Source: Penium margaritaceum (taxonomy: Eukaryota > Streptophyta > Zygnematophyceae > Desmidiales > Peniaceae). From it: a stretch of DNA of 64,000 nt. Shown here one piece after another: positions 31,656 through 40,600 of the stretch (within the stretch, counting starts at the first letter, position 1; each line of letters starts with the position of its first letter). The position numbers were made by a program, and so were the translations under genes. The notes under the pieces were generated by a model. That model made no database searches, was not told the origin of the DNA, and saw only the letters and a program-made list of their open reading frames with translations. The DNA is taken from positions 22,730 through 86,729 of the forward strand of contig SZWC01004799.1 of NCBI GenBank assembly GCA_023375785.1. Reading direction: 5' to 3'.

Positions 31656-32084
31656 TCAGGCACAGGAGTGTACAGCCAAAAAAAGAGGGCTGGAGCGACG
31701 AACCAGATCACCACTCATGGACAAAGGTGATGATGGAGCAGCTGAGTCGGGTGGATGAAGGTGCGTAATGGCAGCCGCACAAGGAGTAACGATAACCGAG
31801 TCAACAGGAGTGACGATGGAGGAAAGAGTAGGTACACTCAGCTCTCCTATGATAGTGTCTCTGTCGAATATCATTCTCAGAGTTGCTACAAGATGGTCCC
31901 CGAGTATGGGTGTGCCAGATGCTGGTGGCAGAAATCTCATGCCAATAGTAGTGATGCTCCCCCCCTGTGAGAATCGCTCACACGCTGCCATCATCTCCCG
32001 CTGCAGCATCACTACACGCTCTTGCAGGTCGGCTAAATCTGCCTCACACATGTGGAGGTGGCCAACGTCTGCCTCGTGTAGCAT
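31656..32084 (-). CDS. Hypothetical gag-like frame in E, coiled coil
   Basis: A 142-codon open frame not assigned to a known family. Its first third is strongly helical with heptad-like spacing (DLADLQERVVMLQREMMAACERF), which resembles the helical N-terminal part of H gag (DLRSQQEEMRRLQREQTDAI). The rest is Pro/Ser/Thr/Val-rich. Its position near the element 3' end argues against a complete Gag. It could be a broken exon-like piece of one larger frame shared with the neighbouring minus frames. Confidence 0.35.
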   Translation of the reverse strand: MLHEADVGHLHMCEADLADLQERVVMLQREMMAACERFSQGGSITTIGMRFLPPASGTPILGDHLVATLRMIFDRDTIIGELSVPTLSSIVTPVDSVIVTPCAAAITHLHPPDSAAPSSPLSMSGDLVRRSSPLFLAVHSCA

Positions 32085-32300
32085 GAACTCTGCCTCATTG
32101 GATGCTGCACGTGCAGACTGTAAAAATCACGAGTACAGCTCTATCTGCAACTATGTTACTAAAGACAATGGAGCCGGTGTTACTGCATCCTTCTAGGGGT
32201 CAACCAAAATTGCAATGTGCTGAGACGTTGGAACATCTGATGCAGCTGCAGGTGTCGCATCCACACCACAGCTCGTGTGTGTCATACGAGGAGTGAGCGG

Positions 32301-32711
32301 TCACACGTCCAGAGAGAAGGAGAAGGAGGATTCGTCAGAGTCCGTGGAGCATGTGGAAATATCGTCCGTGCAAGTACTGCCACTCTCAGCGTCGATGTGA
32401 TTGGCATGGTCACCAACAGGTGAAAATGAGGGGGTATACCTCAGCTCTTGCTGACAAAATGACTCCATCCACGTATATAGATCAGCTTCAGAGTCCTGGA
32501 TTGCCGCCACAGTAGACACAGGTGTGCAAGACTCCGGTTCGACAAAGCCCGTCAAGGCAACCAGCAAGCGCAGCTGGTGCTCACGCACTATCTGGCGGGG
32601 AAGGCTGGTCTCTCCCACCTGCTCGATGACAGAGTGAGGACCACAATCTGACTCCGTCATGTATGTTGCTGCTCTGTCGTGTGTACTGGAACCCAGATAC
32701 TCAGTGAACAT
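32301..32711 (-). CDS. Hypothetical acidic Ser/Thr-rich frame in E
   Basis: A 136-codon open frame on the same strand as the other E frames. The C-terminal half is acidic and rich in Ser, Thr and Asp (GSTCTDDISTCSTDSDESS). No domain was recognised. It follows the 32727-33041 frame with a 15-bp gap, so the two may be pieces of one interrupted protein. Function unknown. Confidence 0.3.
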   Translation of the reverse strand: MFTEYLGSSTHDRAATYMTESDCGPHSVIEQVGETSLPRQIVREHQLRLLVALTGFVEPESCTPVSTVAAIQDSEADLYTWMESFCQQELRYTPSFSPVGDHANHIDAESGSTCTDDISTCSTDSDESSFSFSLDV

Positions 32712-32726
32712 GGGTGACTCCTCACG

Positions 32727-33381
32727 CTAAAGCTGGTCCTCAGGTAGCGCAGATAACACGGTGAAGCATGCTGAGTCTGCTACAACACATGTCCCACTGA
32801 CATCTCTTAGAACTGCTGCTCTCAAGAATGACTCAACCTCTAAAACACCAGCCGGACGACTCTCGTCATGCAATGCAAACGCCATCATACTGGTGTGAGC
32901 CTTGTGCGCCAACGCCCCCGGAAATCCGTATGGGGTATCCCAATCAGCACGATACTCTTGTGTCACCGCCGGGCCGCCACCATTCTGAGTCGCGAGTGGC
33001 ACCGCCCAGACATGTGGGACCTGCACTCCTTCCTGATGCAACCTGCTGCTATAGAACGTCCAACTCTAGCTCCAGCATAGATGTCGACATCGATGACATG
33101 AACGTCTCAAGCATTGCAACCTCCAACGAATCGGTGTGTGCCTGTTGCATACACTCCCCAAAAAGTCTGGTAGACACATCCCAACACGTACAGGACTCCT
33201 ACGCCGCCGCTGGGCCTCCACCGGTGGGAGCCGAGAGTGGCACCGCCCAAGGACGCCGTGCCTGCACTCCTCCTGATGTAACTTGATGCTGCAGAAGATC
33301 TAGATCATGCCCGGATGATGACAGGCAAGTCTCCAACATGAACACCAAGTCGGGATCAGACTCCACCCCATCTGCAGTCAC
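32727..33381 (-). pseudogene. Hypothetical E frames with an internal direct repeat
   Basis: Two neighbouring minus frames (33199-33381 and 32727-33041) share a repeated segment: G-V-Q-A/V-x-x-x-W-A-V-P-L-S/A-x-x-T/N-G-G-G-P-A. On the DNA it is an imperfect direct repeat about 240 bp apart (near 32960-33060 and 33200-33300). I do not recognise the protein. The repeat suggests a duplicated module in a gag-like polyprotein, interrupted by frame changes. Confidence 0.35.
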
Positions 33382-33449
33382 CGTATCATGTGAGTTTTCC
33401 TAAGCTAACACTCAGGCGCCGCGGCTTGGCGTGAGCACGGATCCTGTCG

Positions 33450-34088
33450 TTACGGCCACAACGGGCAATGGGCAGTGACCACACTCCCCCTCGATAGGTA
33501 TAGCAACGGAAGCCGAGGAGGTGGAGGATGTATCCAAACAGGTGCGAGCACAGTGTGTAGAGCGCTGTCGCAGACGCCGTGGGGAAACATGACTGGAACG
33601 ACTACATAAAGGCATGTCATGGCACAGTGGTTTTGCCGTACCTGGAGAGTGGAGGATCGAGAGGAGGGTGGCAGCCTGGGACTGGCCGACAAGTGAAGGT
33701 GAAGGGACACCATCAAATGAGGAAGAAAGACCGGATGAAGAAATGTGGTCGAAGAGGTCATCGACAAACTAGTAGCAGAAGCACGCTCAGTGACGACGAG
33801 GTCACAAAGCCACTGCACCATCTGCCACAAGTCGTGGATCTCGGAAATCATGCTTGCCAGAGGTCCACCTAGGGGATCTACCAATGCCGAGAGATCCGTA
33901 CGCTGTGGAGGACGCAGGCTCGGACGACCCTGAAGCCAAGGAGGATGCCAGTCGCGAGGGCGCGTCGAGCAGCAATGCCAACCATGACGTCCATCACCAT
34001 AGTAATAGCAGGCAAACGCGCAGGGCGCTTGCTCAAATGTTTGCGTACTCATCTCGTGCGCTGGATGATAGATAGGTGCAAAGGACAC
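33450..34088 (-). CDS. Hypothetical E frame with decayed zinc-knuckle-like motif
   Basis: A 212-codon open frame. Near residue 27 it reads CYYYGDGRHGWHCC, which resembles a C-x2-C-x4-H-x3/4-C knuckle with Tyr at the second Cys. A helical stretch follows (ISEIHDLWQMVQWLCDLVVTERAS). This combination is what one would expect of a degenerate Gag nucleocapsid region, but the order (knuckle before helix) is unusual. No pol motif follows. Identity as Gag is inference. Confidence 0.4.
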   Translation of the reverse strand: MSFAPIYHPAHEMSTQTFEQAPCAFACYYYGDGRHGWHCCSTRPRDWHPPWLQGRPSLRPPQRTDLSALVDPLGGPLASMISEIHDLWQMVQWLCDLVVTERASATSLSMTSSTTFLHPVFLPHLMVSLHLHLSASPRLPPSSRSSTLQVRQNHCAMTCLYVVVPVMFPHGVCDSALHTVLAPVWIHPPPPRLPLLYLSRGSVVTAHCPLWP

Positions 34089-34900
34089 CTACTCCCGGTG
34101 GTAAACACCTAGCCGCGGGAGAGGTCAAGACTCGTAGGTACTGTCACTCTCGGAGGTCACAGCGTCAAGGTCTGCAAACGTGATGAGACGGGGCAAGCTG
34201 CACTAGAATAGTACGCCTGGGAATGGAGTTTGACCAGTTTCGGCTACTACTGATGCTGCCACTAATAGAGCAAAGACTGCTCCAAGAACATAAGAGGTTG
34301 TGGCTGCAAGTGTGGCTGCTGCTCCAAGAAGTAGACGACCCAGCCCTCAGAGATGAACAGACTCGAATCCGCCGTCGATCCTCCAAAGTACACTGTGCGC
34401 ACCAATCCACGGGCCCCAGAGAGATGCCGGTCGATAACGCGTCTTGAACAAGACGTTACCGCCGATGACAGAATTGGAAGTCAGCTGCGAATGCAAAATA
34501 GGAAGTGATGTAACAACCGCTCTATAGTAAGCTGTCGTCACCACTGGACCGCCACAACTGCTGCTACTACGGAAGTTGCTTTTGCTACTGAAGCTAGTAC
34601 TACAATTGGTGGCGGTGAGATGTCGGGCTCTGCATCGGCCCCGTAGGATGGATTGAATCTATCTTTCCCTACCTCCCTTTTTTTGTTTTGTTAATTCTCT
34701 CTTCTTGCCCTAACCCCCGTGTTTTTTTTCTCTCTACCACTCGCTCTCAAGTGCACCCCCTCTGTTTTTTTACTCGTACCCCCTTGTCTCGATTGCCCCA
34801 AAGCTGGGGCAATGAAGAAAACAGGGGGAGAGGGGGGTTTTCCGGCTTGTCTGGCCCTCCCTCCCATTCACTCCTCACTCCCTCGATCGCTGAGCAAGCG
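34089..34900. other. Unassigned part of E
   Basis: No family similarity seen. A poly-pyrimidine/T-rich stretch occurs at 34670-34740 and a purine-rich one at about 34812-34840. Confidence 0.4.
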
Positions 34901-34925
34901 ATTGAACAAGTAGGCGAGTGGCTAA

Positions 34926-35640
34926 TGGAGGGGGGGGGGGGGATCGGCCCCTCTCCGCCGTCGGCCCCTCCGTCGGTCAGCCATCGGGGCTGACGGGCCC
35001 CTGCGAAGGGCCTCTCGGAGTGGCTCGATGGGGCCCTTTGAGGGCCCCCTCAAGAAGAAGGGAGGGGGGCGAACGGGGCCGACGGGCCCCCTCGGAGAGC
35101 CCCCCCCTGACTGCTGCTTCTCCTTCCGCCGCTGCTGCTGCTGCAGCTGCTCTGCGCAGCAGCTGCTCCTACTGCTTGATGATGTCACCGCTACTCCTGC
35201 TGCTACTTCCGCTCCTACTAATGTTGCTTTTGAACCGCGTAGTAGCTGCTGCTGCTGCTTGTTGCTGCCACAGCTGCCGCTTGCTGCTACTGCCGCTGCT
35301 GCTTGCTGCTGCACGCTCTTGCTCTTCTCGCCGCTGCTGTAGTGGCTCCTACTACTCCTGCTATGTGCTCTTACTGCTAACACCGCTACTACACCGGCTG
35401 ATGTGCTAATGCAGCTGCTATTGCTCTTACTGCTATGCCGCAAACCGGTTGCTACTACTACTGCTGCTCCTGCCTATGCAGCTGCTGCAAATGCTCGTGC
35501 TGGCCGTTGCTGCTGCTGTTACCGCCAATGCTACTATTGCTATGAGCGGCAACTCTGCCTCTACTACTCCTACTGCATGACACTACAACTACCGCGGCTG
35601 CCATGTTTGCTGCTACTTGTGTTGTTGCCGCCGTAGTCAC
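34926..35640. repeat. G-run and GCT/GCC triplet tract
   Basis: A run of 14 G's at 34928-34941 is followed by GC-rich repeats of GGGCCCC type and then imperfect GCT/CTA triplets to about 35640. In minus sense this is CAG-rich, as in copia leaders of this window, which fits a leader of E before its missing 5' LTR. Confidence 0.6.
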
Positions 35641-35821
35641 CAATGTTGCTATGCGCGGCTCACCGCCCTTGTGGCGTTTACGTGTAGTCGTTTTGCCTTC
35701 CCATACGCTGTTGCTGGCGTGTCACCACGTGGCACGTTCTCTTTGTGTTCCACCCACTGCTGTTGCCTTTGCTGCTCACATGCCCCCTTGTGCTCTGATA
35801 ATAAATTGGAAATAATTTAGG

Positions 35822-36670
35822 TATTGATTTTTGTGCATCTCTCATTGTACTCTCTTGTATCCTCCCGGCTTGTGTACATCGGCGTGCAAATGATTGATGG
35901 CGAGACTCGATGCCGCTGGAGTGTCGTTCACTGGAGCCAACGCACGCTGAGGCCCACTCGCAGTTTTCTGGAGCCTCCTCCCCACGGCGATGTGCTGAGC
36001 TCCATCGGCAGGCCTCCTCAACGGTCGGTCCACCGTCAGTCACTACAACTGCAGATGTTGTCTACATGCACCTATCGCTGTGTCTGACTGTGCCATTGCG
36101 TCTACAGCGTCATGCTCTGCCTAGGGCCCATGTCTCTTACAGTGTGGCACTGTTTGACACCATTGACTGTCGTAGGCAGTCCCTGGGTTTGAGCAGCCAT
36201 AACTCTTTGCTTCTATTTTTCTAGCTAATTCTGACTGCACGATTGCATTTGCAGCGTTGGTATTATGGTATGGTCCAATTTTGAGGCAAAACGGACGACG
36301 CCCAGGTTTTGGGCTGTCAGGCATCTCGCAAGGCTCATCGAGAAAACCCTGCTTGTCAGAAAATGGGTCTATGACTATTTTCTCATTGACTGGTTAGCTG
36401 TGTAACAAGTTGTACACTAGTGGGGGGGAGCTAGAACTTGGAGGGGTCTCCCATTCTTGCTCATTCTTCATTCCTAATCGGTTACTTTCAGTTTCTTGCT
36501 GCTTTCTGGCCCTAACACTGGTGCGCGCATTTCTGAGTAACAAACCCAGAGCTTCCAGACATAGTCTCCAGAGCCGCAGACTGAGGGGGCATCAGACTTA
36601 AGCAACGAGCGTGGAAGCCCGCACCCTGCATCAACAACCCTGCTGCCCCAACCTGCTGCCTAGTGTTTCC
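35822..36670 (+). repeat. Element F 5' LTR
   Basis: Starts TATTGATTTTTGTGC (TG mutated to TA) and is followed by the primer site. It aligns with the G LTRs in reverse orientation and with the B LTRs more distantly. Confidence 0.85.
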
Positions 36671-36674
36671 TTCT

Positions 36675-36687
36675 TGGTATCAGAGCC
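36675..36687 (+). promoter_or_regulatory. Element F primer binding site
   Basis: TGGTATCAGAGCC, an exact initiator-Met primer site. Confidence 0.9.
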
Positions 36688-37323
36688 AGAGCATAGCAGC
36701 AGCAGCACCAGAAGCCTGACGCACAGGTGCCAGACAACACCCGTGGATCTCCATACCCACCACTGCAAGGGAAATGCTATTGGATTTTATTCTGGCAGCA
36801 TTGACCCGCCTGGTGGCGGCGTCAGATTTTTTCCCACGGCCACTAGGACAGGGGAAATGCTTTCGGACCTTTTTTGGCAGCACTGCCCCCACGCTTGACA
36901 CGATGAGGTGAGCGGCATGCCACGTCAGGCACTTGCTGGCGACGACGCATGTGACGACGTCATCCAGGTGTGACTGACAGCAGTAGTGGCAGCAGCAGTG
37001 GCCGTAGTAGCAACAGCAGTAGTAGTACTAGTAGCATCAGCAGCAACAGCAGTAGCAACAACAGCAGCAGCAACTCCATCAACGACCTTTGCTGACATCA
37101 GTGGTCGCTCGCTGACGTCACTGTTGACGTCACTGCTGACATCATCAACACAAAAAAGGGGGAAGTGAAGGGAAAGAAAGTCCAAATCAGTAGCTTTTCA
37201 CATACCATAGTAGCATCTGCTGACGTTAGCCATCCTACACTGACGTCACTGCTAACATCAGTAGCACACAAACGGGAAAAAAACAAACAAACAAACAAAG
37301 GAAGAGGGGCACCAAAACCCACC
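36688..37323 (+). other. Element F leader
   Basis: About 640 bp with a short CAG/GTA tract (about 36970-37075) and two TGACRTCA arrays before the gag ATG. GGGGAAATGCT-type sequence near the start (36766 and 36854) is shared with the B and G leaders. Confidence 0.65.
37093..37260. promoter_or_regulatory. Two TGACRTCA arrays in the F leader
   Basis: Sites at 37093, 37113, 37125 and 37137 (steps 20, 12, 12) and at 37221 (TGACGTTA), 37241 and 37253 (TAACATCA) (steps 20, 12). The second array ends 63 bp before the gag ATG. Confidence 0.65.
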
Positions 37324-37460
37324 ATGGCTAACAACCCGTCTGGGGAGGACTCCTCCTTTGTTTGGGGGACCCCTAGCCCCCCTTTCCTGTATTAGCCTCA
37401 GCAACTGCAGCAACAACAGCAAGAGTAGGAGCAGTAGCAGCAACAACAACTACAGCAGGA

Positions 37461-37492
<32 letters not shown>

Positions 37493-38671
37493 AGCAGCAG
37501 CACCACAACAACAATAGCAGCAACAGTAGTAGGAGTAGCGACGGCAGCAGCAGCGGCCCTCTGGCATCTTTGGCGGCAACCCCGACCCTCTGGCTGCCAT
37601 TTAGCAACACCTCGCCGCCTTGACGTAGCAGCTTGCAACACTACACCCATTCACCTCCCAGACTGCCACCAGTGCCATTCCACCATTCATTCCTCCTTGG
37701 CACGCCAACTTCACTATGTGCATTGCCATGCAATACATGGCACAGCAGCAGACTCAGCGCCAGCGGCACACGGTGACCTCCGTCCTTGGCCCCACTTTAG
37801 ACAACGGCCGTAGGCAGAAGGACTTAGAGACGCTGCCCCCGCCATTTCAGGGCGGTGAGCAGTTGCGGAGCCGGGAGCTAAGCTTTTGCATCTAGGCGTA
37901 GGGTGAGGGCCTGTCAGCATACTACTTCCCGTATGAATCCACCCCAGCGGACTAGTTGTACGATGCTAGTCGCGCCGTATGTGCCCTCCTCCCCGTCGCC
38001 CCTCCGGCTTCCCGCCTTGCCCTAGAGCCTTTTCTCAGCGAATTCACCGCAGGGGCCACCCCAGACCCTGGAGCCGCGTGGCACGTCCTACTCGTCCCCA
38101 TCACATTTCTAGTGAGGCTGGGACCAGCTGTTTTTTGCAGGAGTTCAACTCCCTGCACATGGGAGAGACTGAGACGGTCACCGCCTGGCAGCGGGCGGAG
38201 GACATCCTTTGTCGCCTCGGCACCTCTGCCCCATCTCCTCTGGTTGCGCTCCACACCATCAAGCGCGATGCCACCGGCACGTGCGCAGACATCTTTGTGC
38301 ACTATTCCCAGGACATCCTCTCCACCATGGCGGCCCAGGGCACCCTCATGCCTTCGGCATATGAGGTCTTCCTCTGGATTGAGGAAGCTTTTCTGGAGTC
38401 CCGACTCCAGCGCACGGAGGCTCTTACCTCCCCTGCCGTTGCCTCCGTGGCCGTTGCTTCCCCCGCCATAGTTACGTCCACCAGCTCCTCGTCACCGGGG
38501 AAGAAGAACTGTCGGAACAAGAAGAGCAAGGGTCAGCAGCAACAGCAGCCGTCGACCAGGTCTAGCGGTGCTTGCTCAGTTTGCCATAACTGTGGCCAGC
38601 CCAGGCACACGTGGTGCACGTACCCTCTACCAACAGATGAAGCCCGCGTCATCGCCACCATGCGTCGCTAG
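37324..38671 (+). pseudogene. Element F gag
   Basis: ATG in ACCATGG context opens MANNPSGEDSSFVWGTPSPPFL, followed by a stop-interrupted glutamine tract coded by CAG/CAA. The core is read in shifting frames: LYDASRAVCALLPVAPPASRLAL, then EFNSLHMGETETVTAWQRAEDILCRL and DIFVHYSQDILSTMAAQGTLMPSAYEVFLWIEEA. A basic tract (GKKNCRNKKSKGQQQQQ) precedes a damaged knuckle CHNCGQPRHTWCTYP, where the last Cys and a Tyr are exchanged relative to CHNCGQPGHGWYTC in G. Stops near 37393, 37799 and 37894 disable it. Confidence 0.8.
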
Positions 38672-39173
38672 CGAGAGCTCCGTCTCACCTCTGTCGCCAT
38701 AGCTGTCGCCGATCTTGACGCCTCAACCTCGCCCAGCAGCTCCACCACTCTAACATCTCCATCAGTCCAGCCGCGGCCAGCTCCGCAGCAGTACCATCCG
38801 CAGCCATCTGCGCCTCCATTTCCTTCACCGGCGCAGCCCTCCTCCCTACCCGGGCTCCGGTGCCGTCACTCCACACTCGGTCAACACTCCCGGGCCATCC
38901 TCTCATGAGCTTCAGTTAGAGCAGTTCATCGCACTCCAGCTGGACCTGCCTTGCCCTCCCCCCAAGGGAAGTGCGAGTTGCGTCACCTCCTGCTCTCCTG
39001 CCCAGCCCTGTATGACTGAGACTAAGTTGTGGTCATGTTCAGATTCCTTATCTGTCTCGTTGTCTGCCGCGGTCTCCTAGACTCCCTTCCATGACAACGT
39101 TGCGTGGCTTGATGATTAGCAGTCTCTATTCGCGCCCCCTTCCACCGCGTCCACGTCTCTTGCTTTCTGCCAT
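38672..39173 (+). other. F gag-protease junction region
   Basis: Conserved linker region of the family in broken frames (LEQFIALQLDLPCPPPKGSAS; PCMTETKLW), equivalent to that before the protease in G and B. Confidence 0.55.
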
Positions 39174-39620
39174 GTGCCCGTTAGCGATCTGGAGACCCCG
39201 GTCCAGGACCCTGCTGAGACCTGGATCATCGACTTCAGGGCCACGTATCACATGACGGCCTCCAAAAAGGCCTTTCGTTTGCTTGGTCCTGTCGGTAATG
39301 TCTCCGATGTCCGGAAGGGCTTTGGACAGGTGTTGCCTATCCACGACGTCGGTGTCGTTCATTTCCGTGGTCCTGCTGGTGATGTTTTTCTGACCGATGT
39401 CCAATTCCTCCCAGGTCTTGAGCTTAGCCTCTTGTCCGTTACCACCCTTGACCGCATGAGCATGGATGTCGTGCACTCGCGTGGTGTTGGAACTGTGTCA
39501 TTTCATCTGTCCGGTCTTGTCGTCTTGCACGCCACCGCACGTGGCAACCTGTGGCATGTACCTTGTCTGTCCTCCTCTCCTTCTGTCCTCTCCTCGTCGG
39601 CCGCCACAGGCCATGTGTTT
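39174..39620 (+). pseudogene. Element F protease, active site lost
   Basis: The 173-codon frame beginning at 39174 reads TWIIDFRATYHMTASKKAF where the family has TWIIDSGATHHM. The Ser and Gly of the catalytic D-S-G are replaced by Phe-Arg (39231-39239). The rest of the domain (GFGQVLPIHDVGVVHFRGPAGDVFLTDVQFLPGLELSLLSVTTLDRMSMDVV) is well preserved. The protein would not cut the polyprotein. It is followed in frame by the integrase zinc region. Confidence 0.8.
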
Positions 39621-40600
39621 GTCACCAGCACGTTCTCCCCTGAGTACACCTGCCTCTTGCACCGCTGCCTTTGCCACGTCCACTCTGCTACCTAGATAGC
39701 ATGATTTGCACCAAGCCAGCCAAGGGACTTGACCTGGAGAGTTTCCCTCTCCCGTGCCCCACAGAGTGCATTTATTGCGCTCAGGGCAAGATGCACCGGA
39801 CCACTTGCCCTCTTTCCTCCTCCCGTGCATCCGCCCCTCTCAACCTGGTCCATTCCGATGTCATGGGCCCTTCCCCCATCGATTCTGTCAGAGAGCATGG
39901 CCGCAATGTCCTCACCCTCACTGAAGACTACTCTCGTTACCGCTGAGTATTCTGCCTTCAGTAGAAGAGGGATGTCGTTCGAGCTGTTTAGGACTGGCTT
40001 GTCTTTGGGGAACGCGAGTGTGGTGGACCTCTTCGCCGCTTTTGCTCCGATCGCGCTGGTGAGCACATGGGTGAGACCACAACCTTTCTCTCCTCCCGCG
40101 CTGTCCACCACGAGACGTCCACGCCCTACACGCATGCCCAGAACGGCGTCTCCGAGCGGTGGAACGGTACCATGGCCGATGCTATCCAAACCATGCGGGT
40201 CGAGTCTTATCTTTCCGATGGTTTTTACTTTGAAGCCATGGCCTACACAACATGGGTGTGGAACCCGATTCCCCACGGTCCCCTTCCCCGTCAGTCCATG
40301 CCATGCTAGCATTGGTACGATCAGCGCGCTGACCTTCGCCCGGCTCGCGTCTGGGACTACGTGGCCATTGTGTGGTTGCCCGTCCCACAGCATGGCGGCA
40401 AGCTCACCCCCCACAAACTTCCCTGCACCTTCCTCGGTGTCTCTTTTCAGTCCAAGGCCTTGCGCTTTTGGGATCCCTCCCAGCACTACATCGTCAAGTC
40501 CCGTGATGCCCTCTTCATTGAGGACCTCTTTTCCCATGACCTCATTCGATCCAGCTCGTCCGTGTCCCTCCCGTCCCATGGGGGAGTGGTGAGTTTGTCC
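39621..40600 (+). pseudogene. Element F integrase
   Basis: The zinc region spans a frame break: TCLLHRCLCHVHSAT, then CIYCAQGKMHRTTCP. The core reads NLVHSDVMGPSPIDSV (first Asp, about 39857) and VLTLTEDYSRYR, then a TGA at 39944 and a shift. The motif QNGVSERWNGTM at about 40140-40175 carries the catalytic Glu. The second Asp region is altered (CSDRAGEHMGET). The C-terminal part (YFEAMAYTTWVWNPIPHGPLP; FLGVSFQSKALRFWDPSQHYIVKSRDALF) continues in the long RT frame. Confidence 0.8.

Larger units (their letters stand above)
30016..35821 (-). mobile_element. Element E: LTR element with gag-like frames only
   Basis: An LTR (30016-30670) with a polypurine tract on its right side defines the 3' end of a minus-strand element. 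The next 5.1 kb shows gag-like frames but no protease, integrase, RT or RNase H motif. Its 5' LTR is not present; element F begins at 35822. It may be a large non-autonomous element (LARD/TR-GAG type) or a truncated copy of an unfamiliar family. Confidence 0.5.

Noticed and set aside
39692-40592. Two long frames overlapping F integrase (295 codons minus, 287 codons plus)
   Set aside because: They are antisense or shifted readings of a degenerate integrase; the plus one becomes meaningful only in short patches where the true frame has shifted.
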